64,000 bases of DNA from Microbulbifer sp. MI-G. Lineage in GTDB: Bacteria > Pseudomonadota > Gammaproteobacteria > Pseudomonadales > Cellvibrionaceae. The translations under genes were made by a program, and so were the position numbers. The DNA lies in contig NZ_CP098023.1 of assembly GCF_030440425.1 (NCBI RefSeq), forward strand, positions 434,001 to 498,000, read 5' to 3'. Of the stretch, positions 49,811-59,627 are shown one piece after another. The first letter of the stretch is position 1, and each line of letters begins with the position of its first letter. The notes under the pieces are model-generated. The model was not told the DNA's origin. It made no database searches and worked only from the letters and a program-made list of their open reading frames with translations.

Positions 49811-51304
49811 TTATTCTACCTTGTTGGCCAACTGGCTGAATAACCCCCGCGAGTGGCGCTGGGGAATTTGGTAGGTCTGCAGAATCAGGGATTCCTGTTC
49901 CCGGGCTTCAGCGGCATCCAGCACCATTCGGTAGCCTGAGCGGTCGCGCAGCTCGATAAAATCGGCTTTGTTGGTCTCCATCAGTTGGGCAAATCCATCG
50001 AAGTCCTCGACACTGTGGCCATTCACCGAATCAATAATCCAGTTTTTCCAGTCGTGATAGCCGAGGTTGACGTTGGCCGGCAGCACTTTCAGGGCCACGA
50101 CCAATTCGCGGCGGCCCTCCTCACTCCACTGATTGCGCGCATACAGGTAGTCAATAGGAGCCTTGGAATGCCAGTTGTTGCCCCAGCGCTTGATCAGGTT
50201 CATGTTGAGGGGCACAAATACCACGCCGCCGTAAATGTAGTAGCGCGGCTGCTGGTCAAACTGTTCCCCCAACACCAGTGCCCGTGAGGGCGGCGCTGCG
50301 GCCAGGGTAACCCGGGCGGTTTTCTCCTCGCCGTTACGGGAGAAACGCACCGGCAGGTGATCACCCACATGGTGTCGGTCCACGGCATAATGGTAGTTAG
50401 TGCGTTGGTTTTCACGCCACTCTACGGTGCGGTCCGCGGCTACCTTGAAGCCGTCCACTTCCAGCAATACATCGCCGGGCCGGAAAACCCTGGCCGCGGG
50501 GGAGTCGCTGAATACCTTCACAATCATGGCGCCATCCTGGGCCTCACTGAGACCGGCGGCCTTTTTCATGGATGGGCTTTCCAGGCTCTGTGTCACCGCA
50601 CCCAGTTCGGGAAAACCCTGGTGTATGCCATCTTCGGCGTCTTCGAGGACATGGGTGATCACACTGGGCGGTACAAAGTAGCCGAGGTTTTCCGCACTCT
50701 GGTTGGTTTGCATGGCCACACCGACGATGTGCCCGTTGGAAATCACCGGGCCGCCACTGTTACCGGGATTGATCGCGGCGTCTATTTGCCCGGCCATCAG
50801 GTAACTCTCTGCGTGGGCGTAGTACTGGTGCTCTACCCGTGACAGGACGCCGCGAGTGATGGACAGGGATTTGCCGCCGATGGGATAGCCATAGACTGTG
50901 ACTTCTTCTTGCAGGTCGGGCAATTTGCCCAGCGCCAGCGGGCGGGTATCCGCAAAGAAATGCTCATCGTCTACGGTGAGCAGGGCCAGATCTGCATCGT
51001 GGGAGACGAATTTCACGCGAGCGCGGTATTTCTTCGCGTCACCGTGGCGCTGCACCTGTATAAAACTGCCATTGGCTACGACGTGGGCATTGGTGAGGAT
51101 CTGCTGGTTGCGGATCACCGCACCGGACCCGGACAGTTGCTTGGGGTTGAGCAGGGCCCAGGGGTTGAAGTAATCCGGCGCAGCGGCCGTGGTGTAGATT
51201 TTGATGATTGAGCGTTTGAGCTGCTCGTGTTCGCGGCTGTCGGCTGCCGCAGGCTGCATGCCGGACAGAATCAGCAGAGAGATGGCGATCAGTTGTTTCA
51301 TCAT
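49811..51304 (-). CDS. Deg/HtrA-like periplasmic serine protease with PDZ domain
   Basis: 497 aa. Signal peptide (MMKQLIAISLLILSGMQPAA). Trypsin-like catalytic triad: His in ILTNAHVV, Asp in DADLALLTV and Ser in AAINPGNSGGPV. A PDZ domain (about 245-330, SDSPAARVFRPGDVLLEVDG) and a second C-terminal PDZ-like part follow. The spacing matches the Deg9-type proteins more than DegP/DegS. Probably a periplasmic quality-control protease. Not in an obvious operon. Confidence 0.88.
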   Translation of the reverse strand: MMKQLIAISLLILSGMQPAAADSREHEQLKRSIIKIYTTAAAPDYFNPWALLNPKQLSGSGAVIRNQQILTNAHVVANGSFIQVQRHGDAKKYRARVKFVSHDADLALLTVDDEHFFADTRPLALGKLPDLQEEVTVYGYPIGGKSLSITRGVLSRVEHQYYAHAESYLMAGQIDAAINPGNSGGPVISNGHIVGVAMQTNQSAENLGYFVPPSVITHVLEDAEDGIHQGFPELGAVTQSLESPSMKKAAGLSEAQDGAMIVKVFSDSPAARVFRPGDVLLEVDGFKVAADRTVEWRENQRTNYHYAVDRHHVGDHLPVRFSRNGEEKTARVTLAAAPPSRALVLGEQFDQQPRYYIYGGVVFVPLNMNLIKRWGNNWHSKAPIDYLYARNQWSEEGRRELVVALKVLPANVNLGYHDWKNWIIDSVNGHSVEDFDGFAQLMETNKADFIELRDRSGYRMVLDAAEAREQESLILQTYQIPQRHSRGLFSQLANKVE

Positions 51305-51389
51305 GGCTGTTTTCTAACAGGTTAAGTGGGGCCAGTGTAGCAACAATCGGGGGCGGTGGCGGAATTTTCACCAATTTGTTGGTCCGCAC

Positions 51390-51767
51390 CTATTCCTGCT
51401 CCCGCAGGAAACGGTGGATTTGGCGGCGCTGTTTTTTATTGGGGCGCTGGCGCTGGACACCCGCGTTGGCGGCCTGGCGTTCAGCGCGCTCCCGCCCGCG
51501 TCGAGCGATGCTGTGTTCGGTTTCCCGGTACAGCGTGCGGGCGAATTCAGCGTCGCGACGCCGGTCGCAGAGGGCGGTCACGGCGACTTCCACCAGGTCC
51601 CAACCCTGACGAATACTCAGGTTGGTGCCGACGGTAATTTCCCTGCTGGCCTTGACCCGCTGGCCACCGATGTGGATCTTGCCGCCTTCAATGGCCTGTT
51701 TGGCAAGAGTGCGTGTCTTGAAAAAACGCGCGGCCCAGAGCCACTTGTCGATGCGGAGTTTTTCCAT
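51390..51767 (-). CDS. hslR: Heat-shock protein Hsp15, ribosome-associated
   Basis: 125 aa from ATG 51765-51767 (MEKLRIDKWLWAARFFKTRT). An S4 RNA-binding domain (about 1-65) is followed by a basic tail (NKKQRRQIHRFLREQE). Hsp15 binds free 50S subunits that carry a stalled nascent chain. It starts 20 bp after the stop of the yrfG-type gene, matching the E. coli order yrfG-hslR-hslO. Confidence 0.95.
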   Translation of the reverse strand: MEKLRIDKWLWAARFFKTRTLAKQAIEGGKIHIGGQRVKASREITVGTNLSIRQGWDLVEVAVTALCDRRRDAEFARTLYRETEHSIARRGRERAERQAANAGVQRQRPNKKQRRQIHRFLREQE

Positions 51768-51787
51768 CGCAGTGTATGCTTGAAGGT

Positions 51788-52483
51788 TCAGTATTTCGTG
51801 CACTTTGGCTGTCGGGGCTGTGCGCTGTGCCTCACCGCCATAATCTCGTCAAAGTGGTGAATGGCTTCAAAATCGGTAATTTCCCGACTGGGTCTGCGGC
51901 TGTCGGGCTGGCGGATACACAACAAGTGAGCGATACCGTAGGCCTGTGCGGCAGCCAGCACACTCTGGTTATCATCCACAAGCAGGGTACGCAGTGGATC
52001 GAAGTCCAGGGCTCTGTGCAGTGTATGCCAGAAGCGGCTGCTCTCTTTGGCGTACCCGTAGTCGTGGGAGGAGATGATGCCGTCAAACCAGCTGCCAATG
52101 CCGGTAATTTCCAGCTTGTGGCTGAGGCCCTGGCGGTGGGCGTTGGTGACCAGAAAGGTGGGCTTGTGCAACTGCTGCAGGCAGTGCAGAAAGGCTTCTG
52201 TATGGGGGCGCAGGGCAATGCGCTCTTCAATCTCGCGCAGAATTGCCAGGATGTCCAGCTCCAGGGTCTTGGCCCAGAAATCCAGGCAGTACCACTCCAG
52301 GGTGCCGCGGCGCGCGTCGATTTCCCGCTGCAGTTGGTATCTCGCGCGCTGTAAATCCAGACCGTGCACCTGCGCATAGCGCTTGGGCAGGTGGTCGAAC
52401 CAGAAGTGGTTGTCGTAGTGCAAATCCAGCAGGGTGCCGTCCATGTCCAGCAATACGGTATCGATACTTCGCCAGTCGAGCAT
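51788..52483 (-). CDS. yrfG: GMP/IMP nucleotidase (YrfG, HAD family)
   Basis: 231 aa. HAD motif I DTVLLDMDGTLLDLHYDNHF, motif II FLVTNAHRQG and motif III/IV KESSRFWHTL with LLVDDNQSVLAAA. Dephosphorylates purine monophosphates. ATG with AGG four bases upstream. Same order as the enterobacterial yrfG-hslR pair. Confidence 0.93.
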   Translation of the reverse strand: MLDWRSIDTVLLDMDGTLLDLHYDNHFWFDHLPKRYAQVHGLDLQRARYQLQREIDARRGTLEWYCLDFWAKTLELDILAILREIEERIALRPHTEAFLHCLQQLHKPTFLVTNAHRQGLSHKLEITGIGSWFDGIISSHDYGYAKESSRFWHTLHRALDFDPLRTLLVDDNQSVLAAAQAYGIAHLLCIRQPDSRRPSREITDFEAIHHFDEIMAVRHSAQPRQPKCTKY

Positions 52484-52564
52484 GAGGCCTATCTACTATC
52501 AGCGGTAGCTATGGGAAGCCAAGGTGTCGTTGTCCTTCGCTGTCCCTGTCTGCCAAGGGTTACA

Positions 52565-53236
52565 TTATGCCTGGGTGCGGCGGATGCCGTACAGGATGAA
52601 AAATTGTGCACTGTAATAGGTGAGCATAATCGCTGTATCGGCAAGGGGTATGGGGGCAATAAACCTGTTCAGTGCAATCAGGGTATCGGACACCATAAAG
52701 GTGACGGCTCCGCCAAAAAGCAGGGCGGAATCCCCACGGTGGGCAGCGGCCCCCAGCGCCATAACCACGATGGCCAGCAGGTACAACAGCACTGCCGGCG
52801 CCAGATCCGCACTTGCGGGAAGGATCAGGCGTGCCAGCAGGAATGCGGCGACCAGTACAGGGACGGCACGCAACAGACTGCGCCGGTTGCGAAAGTCGGC
52901 GCTGCGCAGGAAGTTGCCGGCATAAATCAGCTGAGCCAGCAAAAAGGCACCGAGTCCAGCAATAAACTGATTGGGAAAATCCATCTCCAGCAGGACATCA
53001 CCGAGTGCCGAGAACGCCAGTGCCGCCAGGGTCAGGGCGCGGGTAGGTCCCCGCAGCTGGCGCAGGGCGATGGCCCCCAGGATGGCGATAGGCAAAGCTT
53101 TGAGGGAGGCCATCCACAGTCCTTGGATACCGAGGCCCTCCAGCAATATAAAAAGCGCAGCAGTGCCGATAAACGCGGCGGGCAAAAAGTGCTGCGGTTG
53201 TGCCGCAGGGGTGTTGGGGAGAACTTTGGATGGCAT
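52565..53236 (-). CDS. Lysoplasmalogenase (YhhN/TMEM86 family)
   Basis: 223 aa from ATG 53234-53236, with CAGGG seven bases upstream; an upstream ATG lacks a site. About eight hydrophobic segments. Family marks: FSALGDVLLEMDFPNQFIAG followed by LGAFLLAQLIYAG, and GAVTFMVSDTLIALNRF with conserved Asp residues. Relatives hydrolyse the vinyl ether bond of lysoplasmalogens. Its role in a bacterium is unclear. Confidence 0.88.
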   Translation of the reverse strand: MPSKVLPNTPAAQPQHFLPAAFIGTAALFILLEGLGIQGLWMASLKALPIAILGAIALRQLRGPTRALTLAALAFSALGDVLLEMDFPNQFIAGLGAFLLAQLIYAGNFLRSADFRNRRSLLRAVPVLVAAFLLARLILPASADLAPAVLLYLLAIVVMALGAAAHRGDSALLFGGAVTFMVSDTLIALNRFIAPIPLADTAIMLTYYSAQFFILYGIRRTQA

Positions 53237-53431
53237 GGTGATACCCTGGTTGTGATTGTTATCTCGCATTTGTACTGTTGTCCGGGGCGCTGGTCCGCTT
53301 TACCGCCAGGTTTGGATTCTGGCCCGCGCGCCCCGGCCAATTATCCTCTTGGGTTACTATTCCCCAACAGAAAACCCTTGTCCAGGCAGGCCGCTCGCCT
53401 GCGGACACCCAATTGATGGAGAGCTTTATCG

Positions 53432-54349
53432 ATGAAAGCAGCGAATATTCTCGAAACCATTGGCAATACCCCGCATGTAAGAATCAACCATCTGTTCCGC
53501 CCCGATATCGAGGTGTGGATGAAAGTGGAGCGTTTTAACCCGGGCAGCAGTATCAAGGATCGTATTGCCCTCGCCATGATCGAGGATGCGGAGCGTCGCG
53601 GTGCCCTGCGCCCCGGTGGCATTATTATTGAGCCGACCTCCGGCAACACCGGGATCGGCCTGGCGATGGTGGCAGCGGTAAAGGGCTACCGCCTGATTCT
53701 CACCATGCCGGAGTCCATGTCCCTGGAGCGCCGCCAGGTGATGAAGGCGATGGGTGCGGAGCTGGTGCTTACACCCAGGGAACGGGGCATGGGTGGCGCT
53801 ATTGAGCAGGCCGAAGCGCTCAGAGCGCAGCATGATAATAGCTGGATGCCCCAGCAGTTTAGTAACCGCGCCAATGCCCAGGTACACCGGGAAACCACCG
53901 CCAGGGAAATTCTGACGGATTTTCCCGACGGGCTCGACTATCTGATCACTGGGGTCGGTACCGGCGGGCATATCACCGGTTGCGGCGAAGTGCTGAAGAT
54001 GGCCTTTCCCAAATTGCAGGTGTATGCGGTGGAGCCGGAAAAATCCCCGGTGATCAGTGGGGGTGAGAAGGGGTTGCATCGTTTGCAGGGAATTGGTGCC
54101 GGCTTTATTCCGGAGGTACTCAACACCGAAGTTCTCGACGGCACCATTCTGGTGAGTGAGGAGGACAGCTTCGAACTGACACGCCAGTGTGCTGTAAAGG
54201 AGGGCATTTTTGTGGGTATCTCCTCCGGCGCCAGCCTGGCCGCGTTGAAACGGCGCGAAGGGGAGTTTGCTCCCGGCAGTCGCGTATTGGTGTTCAGTTA
54301 CGATAGCGGCGAGCGCTACCTGTCCGTTAAAGATCTTTTCTCCGCCTGA
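53432..54349 (+). CDS. cysK: Cysteine synthase (O-acetylserine sulfhydrylase)
   Basis: 305 aa PLP enzyme making cysteine from O-acetylserine and sulfide. Lys42 in [15 protein letters not shown] binds [18 protein letters not shown] binds the substrate and [16 protein letters not shown] the phosphate. CysK and CysM subclasses are hard to separate here; SIKDR slightly favours CysK. GGAGAG lies eight bases before the ATG. cysQ follows 37 bp downstream. Confidence 0.92.
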   Translation: MKAANILETIGNTPHVRINHLFRPDIEVWMKVERFNPGSSIKDRIALAMIEDAERRGALRPGGIIIEPTSGNTGIGLAMVAAVKGYRLILTMPESMSLERRQVMKAMGAELVLTPRERGMGGAIEQAEALRAQHDNSWMPQQFSNRANAQVHRETTAREILTDFPDGLDYLITGVGTGGHITGCGEVLKMAFPKLQVYAVEPEKSPVISGGEKGLHRLQGIGAGFIPEVLNTEVLDGTILVSEEDSFELTRQCAVKEGIFVGISSGASLAALKRREGEFAPGSRVLVFSYDSGERYLSVKDLFSA

Positions 54350-54386
54350 GGCCTATAATAGCGCGCAGTCAGAGTAAGGAGCTTGC

Positions 54387-55226
54387 ATGGACAAGGCGAT
54401 ATTGGAACAGGTGATTGCTATCTGCACCGATGCTGGTGCGGCAATCCTGGATATCTATCACAGCAGTGCCGAGCTGCAAGTGGACACCAAGCCGGATGAT
54501 TCACCGGTAACAGCGGCAGACCTGGCCGCACATAAGGTCCTGGCCCCGGCCCTGGCACAGATCCTCGAAGGCGTGCCGGTACTGTCGGAGGAGCAGGCCA
54601 TCCCCCCTTTTGCAGAGCGCAGCCAGTGGCAACGCTATTGGATTGTCGACCCTCTCGACGGTACCAAGGAGTTTATTCGCCGCACCGGAGAATTTACCGT
54701 GAATGTGGCACTTGTTGAAAATGGCAAGCCGGTGATGGGTGTGGTACATGTGCCGGTTCTGGGGATCACCTATGCCGGTTGCAGTGACATTGGCGCTTTT
54801 AAGCGCACGGCGTCCGGTGATGTGGCAATCCATGTGCGCTCACTTGGGCCTCGCCTGGAGTCCGGTGAGCCCGTGGCACTGGTGGCCAGCCGCAGCCATG
54901 GCGCTGGCGTGGTAGATCAACTGGTGGAGCGTATCGAGTCCAGGCTGGGCACTGTCGAATGTAAAAATATGGGCAGCTCCCTGAAATTGTGCCTGGTGGC
55001 AGAAGGTGCCGCGGACCTCTACCCGCGACTGGCGCCCACTTGCGAGTGGGATACCGCCGCAGCCCAGGCAGTGGTCGAGGCCGCCGGTGGTGTTGTAGTC
55101 GACGACCAGTTCCGACTGCTGCGTTACAATCGCAAGGACTCACTGCTCAACCCGTTTTTCTTTGTGATCGGCGATAAGTCTTTCGACTGGCGGGATTTGC
55201 TCGTGACCGACCCCCCGGTGCACTAG
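54387..55226 (+). CDS. cysQ: 3'(2'),5'-bisphosphate nucleotidase
   Basis: 279 aa inositol monophosphatase-fold enzyme that removes 3'-phosphoadenosine 5'-phosphate made during sulfate assimilation. Metal-site motifs: VLSEEQAIPP, WIVDPLDGTKEFIRRTGEFT and the C-terminal CEWDTAAAQAVVEAAGG. AAGGAG six bases before the ATG. Next to cysK, fitting sulfur metabolism. A CCCCGCC/GGCGGGG hairpin follows at 55237-55257. 55258-55804 shows no gene. Confidence 0.94.
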   Translation: MDKAILEQVIAICTDAGAAILDIYHSSAELQVDTKPDDSPVTAADLAAHKVLAPALAQILEGVPVLSEEQAIPPFAERSQWQRYWIVDPLDGTKEFIRRTGEFTVNVALVENGKPVMGVVHVPVLGITYAGCSDIGAFKRTASGDVAIHVRSLGPRLESGEPVALVASRSHGAGVVDQLVERIESRLGTVECKNMGSSLKLCLVAEGAADLYPRLAPTCEWDTAAAQAVVEAAGGVVVDDQFRLLRYNRKDSLLNPFFFVIGDKSFDWRDLLVTDPPVH

Positions 55227-55236
55227 GGTTGCCCAG

Positions 55237-55257
55237 CCCCGCCCGTTGGCGGCGGGG
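55237..55257 (+). terminator. Hairpin after cysQ
   Basis: CCCCGCC pairs with GGCGGGG around a 7-nt loop, 10 bp after the cysQ stop. It lacks a T-run, so rho-independent termination is doubtful. Confidence 0.4.
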
Positions 55258-55804
55258 GTGTCCACCGCGAACCCCCCGTTGTGCCGGTAAAAGTCCCAAC
55301 CGCGGTCTGACTGCGCTGCACGCTATGGCGATACCCAAATCCGTGAATCCTCTGTTCCCCCCGATCGCTGCACGGGGATGGTGCCTGCCGGTGTGCATCG
55401 GCGATCCAAAACGCGGGAGTGCGATCATGCAACGGACGCAGGCGAGGGGGATTGTCATACCGTCTGTTGCCGGGAGCACACGGTGGTGATTACCGCCAGC
55501 TGTCATTGGAAAACGTCGGGAAACCCAGCTGCCCAACAGTGTGGCCATTGCCTTTCCAGAGCCTGTGTTGACCGTGAATTATCATCGCCGGAGGTTTTTT
55601 AAAGGTATTTGCAGTACCCGTGCACGGAAACATTTTCTACCGGGGATCTGTGCAGTCGATGGAGCGGTGAAAGTGAGCGGATGCCTGTAAGCACCCGGGG
55701 GAATGTATCCCTGCGGCGAACCTGTGGATTTTCTTACCAGATTGTGTCCCCGCAATTGAAACCCGTCTACCCTTTGGAAAGTGAATATACAAGGGTATTT
55801 TCCA

Positions 55805-56062
55805 ATGCGCTATCCGGTCGTGCTCCACAATATTGAACATGCCGGCTTTGGTGCCATAGCACCGGACCTGCCGCATTGTCATTGCCATGCTGAAACTCTG
55901 GATGACACCTTGCAAAAAATGGCGGAAACCATGTTTCAGCGCCTAGAGGACCTGCGCCTGGCCGGGCAGCCAATGCCCAGGCCACAGGCGGTGGATACCC
56001 TGCGGGAAAACCCGGCATTTGCCGGTGGTATCTGGGCCATTATCGATGTGGCGAGTGCCTAG
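55805..56062 (+). CDS. HicB-like protein without visible HicA
   Basis: 85 aa from ATG 55805, which has AAGGG upstream. The N-terminal HicB RNase-H-like fold is visible (YPVVLHNIEHAGFGAIAPDL, DDTLQKMAETMFQRLED). There is no DNA-binding C-terminus. In complete systems a HicA ribonuclease of about 60 aa precedes or follows; none is evident on either side, so this looks like an orphan antitoxin-type gene. A terminal segment GIWAIIDVASA is typical. Confidence 0.75.
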   Translation: MRYPVVLHNIEHAGFGAIAPDLPHCHCHAETLDDTLQKMAETMFQRLEDLRLAGQPMPRPQAVDTLRENPAFAGGIWAIIDVASA

Positions 56063-56112
56063 GGTTTGTGGGCCGGCGGGCAATGGATGGGATCTGTGCA
56101 AGGGCGACTGTG

Positions 56113-56736
56113 ATGAAGAGAACTTTGGGTGCCCTGGCCCTGTTGCTGCCCGCCACGGTGAATGCCCTGGAGTGGAATAATCCCTTCGAGGGTATACGCA
56201 CCGGTGAGTACCGGGTTATCGCGACCCTCGGTCTGGGCAATGGGGAACTACGGATCAATAACAACCGGGATTTTTTCGCTTATGCCAGCGTGGGCATTAC
56301 CCCGGCAGTGGGTGTCTGGCAGGTGGAGTTGCGCGGTTCGCGCTTTGACGACAGCCACATAAGGGTCAACCAGGTAGGGTTGAACTTCAAGGTGGATTTT
56401 ACCCTGAATTGCTATGTACAGTGCCTTTACTGGATGGTCGGCTGGAACTATGCCGATATCGACCTCAACGATGTCCGCAAGCACGGCTACTGGTACCACA
56501 GGAAGAAGGACTGGCACTACCCTGTGGAAAACTGGTATTACGATGGCCGCTATATCCATCTGCTCAACCCCAGCGGCAGTGACAGTTTCTGGAATTTGGG
56601 AATCGGTTACCGCTTTATGTGGACGCGGGATTTTGATACCTCTATTGAATACAATTATAACAATATCGGCTCCGTTCACCGGGTGGATTTGGGCCACCTG
56701 CGTACACTCACCGTCAACTTCTCCTACCGGTTTTAG
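56113..56736 (+). CDS. Exported hypothetical protein, probable beta-barrel
   Basis: 207 aa from ATG 56113, with AGGG nine bases before it. Signal peptide MKRTLGALALLLPATVNALE. The mature part is alternating beta strands rich in Tyr and Trp (LYWMVGWNYADIDLN, SFWNLGIGYRFMW) and ends with Phe (TLTVNFSYRF), a C-terminal signature of outer-membrane beta-barrels. No family was recognised. The upstream part of the frame (56068-56112) is unlikely to be translated. Confidence 0.75.
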   Translation: MKRTLGALALLLPATVNALEWNNPFEGIRTGEYRVIATLGLGNGELRINNNRDFFAYASVGITPAVGVWQVELRGSRFDDSHIRVNQVGLNFKVDFTLNCYVQCLYWMVGWNYADIDLNDVRKHGYWYHRKKDWHYPVENWYYDGRYIHLLNPSGSDSFWNLGIGYRFMWTRDFDTSIEYNYNNIGSVHRVDLGHLRTLTVNFSYRF

Positions 56737-56789
56737 GTGTGTCGGCATAGGTGCCCGCCAGTGGTTGCACTGGCGGGCGTGCGGGTAGC

Positions 56790-58964
56790 CTAAAGGCGGT
56801 AAATACCTTTGAGCCACAGGGTGCGGCCGGGTTCATTGACACGGGTTAACTGTGGGAAATTCGCAATCCCCGCGCCGGCGCGGCTGACATGTTCTGCGTA
56901 GCTTTTATTCAGCAGGTTGTCGATGCCGGCGGTAAGCAGCAGGTTGGTGTTGGGGCGCCACCCGGCATTGATCGACACGACATCGGCAGAGTCGGTTGGG
57001 CCAAAATCCTGACCGATAATAGTGCCTTTGCCGATATCCACGCGATCCTGGCTGGCGATGGCCCGCCACAGCAAACCTGCCGACCATTGGGGGATCTCGT
57101 AATAAAGACCCAGACGCGCTTCCAGGGGAGGCAGTTGTGCCAGGGTGGTGTTGTCGCTGTCGTTGGCTCCGCGTACCGATGTGAGAGTGAAGATGGTGCG
57201 CCAGCTGTCTGCCAGTTGATAGCTGGCATCCAGTTCCAGCCCCCAGGAACGCGCCTGGATATTGCGCACCACCATGGTGGTGCGGGTGGTGTCCATGGGG
57301 GCCCCCATGGGCACTGATTCGCCCATGGATGACATGGAGTGGCTATCAGAGGGGATTGCTGGTTTCCGGTAACCGGTCTGGACTATCAGGTAGTCGCGGA
57401 TATCGTTGGCAAAAATGGAGAGGCTGGCGGAGGCGTTTTCGCCGTCATAGATAACGCCGACATCCAACTGGGTGGTTTTTTCTGCATTGATATCCAGGGC
57501 ACTGAAGGAGTCCTCGGCTTCCCGTACGAAGATTTCCCAGTAATCCGGCGAGCGCTCGCTGTAGCCCAGTCCCGCAAACACGGTGGTCGATGATGCGGGA
57601 GCGTTTTGCCATGAGTGTTCGTAGCGCAAAAAGCCACTGTGCAGCAGTTCCTTGCGAGTGACACCGGCGGTGGGATTATCCACCGAAGACATTCCAGCCA
57701 GCGAAATCGCCTTGCGCAGGTCGCGTACTTTCCAGTCGTCCAGCCTGGCGCCGGCGATCCAGCGTTGGTCAGAGGACCACTGCCATCGGGCTTCAGAAAA
57801 AATCCCCACCTGTGAAAACTCCGCATCCTCTTTCCTGGGCAACCGGCGGTAGTCCACCTGATTCTGATTCATGCTCATGCGACTGCTGTGGCGGCTGTTG
57901 CGGGTGTCCAGGCCGGTCGTCAGTTCCACAGTGTCCAGGGGTGTGAACAGCAGGCTCAGCTTTGCGCCATAGGTTTCACTGTCCAAGTTCATGGCGATTG
58001 GTCTACCGGGCATCGCGGAGAGTGCGCGCAGACTGTTGTTGTCCATCACGTGGTCGATGTAAGTGAAGTAGCCCTGCAACTCGATGGTATTGAGCAAATC
58101 GCCGAGACTCCTGCGGAAATAGCTTGCCCTGTAACTCTCCCGGGCAAATTTCGTACCGTCGAGACCGCGATCGGCAAAAGCGGCTTCGCCATCGCTAAAA
58201 GTGCTGCCCAGCTCCAGGTGGGTATTACTATCCGGTGTCCAGGCCAGGCTGGCCTTACCGTTCCAGCGTGTGTATTGGGAGTGGATGTGATTGCCGTCGC
58301 CATCCTTATAGTCGTTTGCAGTGGCGCTGGCCGCCGAGCTGCGCAGGGAAAATACCGGTGATTTGTAAGCGATATCGAACAGACCGTCTGTGCGCTCGGC
58401 GCTGCCGCCAAGCAGGCTCGCATGCATATCCCATGTACTCTCGGTGGGGCGTTCCCGCAGCTGCTTGAACAACACCACACCCGTGGAATTGCCCGGTCCG
58501 TACAGCACTGTCTGAGGGCCCTTGATCACTTCGATCTCATCCAGGCTCTCGGGAAATAAATAGGCGGTGGGCGGGTCCATACGGCCGGAGCCGCTGCCCA
58601 CGATGGACTCGCCGTCCAGCAACAGCCCCAGGCGCGAGCCGCCCATACCGCGCAACAGCGGATCGCCGCTGGTGCCGCCTTTGCGCACCACCGAAAACCC
58701 GGGGATGGTTTTCAAATAGTCAGCACCGTCATTGGCGGGCAGCGGCTGGCGCGGCAGTTTGGGATCGGTGACCAGGTTGAGGGGCAGTTCGGTCCTTACA
58801 CCCGTGACAACCATCTCCTCCATTTCATCCGCGTTGGCGAGGAGGCTGGCGGGGCAGGCCCAGCCGGCAAGCATAATGAGGCTTAGGGGAATCCGCAGGC
58901 GGGCTTTACCCTTCAATGTGTTGGCAATTTCTTCTTTTGTGGTGTCTTTAGTCGATCTTGGCAT
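56790..58964 (-). CDS. TonB-dependent outer-membrane receptor, probably for copper (OprC-like)
   Basis: 724 aa. A signal peptide is followed by the TonB box-like MEEMVVTGVR, a plug domain (about 60-190: VVRKGGTSGDPLLRGMGGSR, EVIKGPQTVLYGPGNSTGVV) and a barrel ending with Leu. An extracellular stretch rich in Met and Ser (HSMSSMGESVPMGAPMD, about 545-560) could bind copper, as in OprC/NosA-type receptors. The upstream His-rich DUF2946 gene supports this. No cobalamin or iron riboswitch was seen. Substrate is inferred. Confidence 0.85.
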   Translation of the reverse strand: MPRSTKDTTKEEIANTLKGKARLRIPLSLIMLAGWACPASLLANADEMEEMVVTGVRTELPLNLVTDPKLPRQPLPANDGADYLKTIPGFSVVRKGGTSGDPLLRGMGGSRLGLLLDGESIVGSGSGRMDPPTAYLFPESLDEIEVIKGPQTVLYGPGNSTGVVLFKQLRERPTESTWDMHASLLGGSAERTDGLFDIAYKSPVFSLRSSAASATANDYKDGDGNHIHSQYTRWNGKASLAWTPDSNTHLELGSTFSDGEAAFADRGLDGTKFARESYRASYFRRSLGDLLNTIELQGYFTYIDHVMDNNSLRALSAMPGRPIAMNLDSETYGAKLSLLFTPLDTVELTTGLDTRNSRHSSRMSMNQNQVDYRRLPRKEDAEFSQVGIFSEARWQWSSDQRWIAGARLDDWKVRDLRKAISLAGMSSVDNPTAGVTRKELLHSGFLRYEHSWQNAPASSTTVFAGLGYSERSPDYWEIFVREAEDSFSALDINAEKTTQLDVGVIYDGENASASLSIFANDIRDYLIVQTGYRKPAIPSDSHSMSSMGESVPMGAPMDTTRTTMVVRNIQARSWGLELDASYQLADSWRTIFTLTSVRGANDSDNTTLAQLPPLEARLGLYYEIPQWSAGLLWRAIASQDRVDIGKGTIIGQDFGPTDSADVVSINAGWRPNTNLLLTAGIDNLLNKSYAEHVSRAGAGIANFPQLTRVNEPGRTLWLKGIYRL

Positions 58965-59162
58965 GTTGACTTATCCATTTTTAGGTGGCGTTTTCAGGCG
59001 CAGTCGTAGGCGCGTCGCCAGTCAATCAATGGCGTGCAGAGATTCCCGATTGAGCGCATGAGCCAGCCGGGGGACTTGTACCTGGGAGGCGCTGGCGCAT
59101 GGGTACAAAGTACCTGCTGCCCGGTTGGGCAGCGTTAGCGCGCTTTGCGGCTCGGGGAATCA

Positions 59163-59627
59163 CTACAACAGTAGAAGTGCAGCGAGTTGTGTAAAGGGAA
59201 AGGCTCCCTGGGGTGGGGCGCGGATAAGGGGGCGCTCGAACAGGCCGGGCAGCACAATCCTGACCCTGGGAATTGTAGGTGGGCTTGAGACCCCACCGGA
59301 TAGGATATCCGATACCGTGGCCGGGGTGCTGGCAACACCGGCAACGGCAGAGTAGGCACAGTGAGTGTCGGCAAAGGAGTGGGCGGTCAGTGTATCGTGA
59401 TCATGTCCGCTGTGATGGTGTTCGCCAGCAGGGCCGGTTAACACAGTGAGCAGCAGGGCACTGCGGCTGTCGCCGTGGCAGAGACCGTAGGGTGTCCCCG
59501 CGGCAAGGGACGCAGGCATAAATCCCGTGGGAACCAGACCGCGAACGCTGAGAAAGACCCCTAAAAGCAGCAGTGCCTGCCACCGGGGAAGGTGTGAACA
59601 GCTTTGAATGGTGTGCCTGGGACGCAT
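59163..59627 (-). CDS. DUF2946 protein with His-rich segment
   Basis: 154 aa. One membrane segment near the N-terminus (WQALLLLGVFLSVRGLVPTG) with the DUF2946 mark RGLVPTGFMPA. A conserved Cys (YGLCHGD) and a His-rich loop (EHHHSGHDHD) suggest metal binding; another Cys follows in DTHCAYS. DUF2946 genes often accompany copper receptors and copper homeostasis genes (family knowledge). The gap 58965-59162 holds two hairpins: TTGTACC/GGTACAA and GCTGCCC/GGGCAGC (59116-59133). Confidence 0.8.
   Translation of the reverse strand: MRPRHTIQSCSHLPRWQALLLLGVFLSVRGLVPTGFMPASLAAGTPYGLCHGDSRSALLLTVLTGPAGEHHHSGHDHDTLTAHSFADTHCAYSAVAGVASTPATVSDILSGGVSSPPTIPRVRIVLPGLFERPLIRAPPQGAFPFTQLAALLLL

Noticed and set aside
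52364..53416. Rightward ORF of 350 codons opposite yrfG and the lysoplasmalogenase gene
   Set aside because: It spans two recognised genes on the other strand, is Gln/Gly/His-rich and matches no family.
58965..59162. Cobalamin riboswitch before the TonB receptor
   Set aside because: The conserved B12-box sequences are not visible; only two simple hairpins are.
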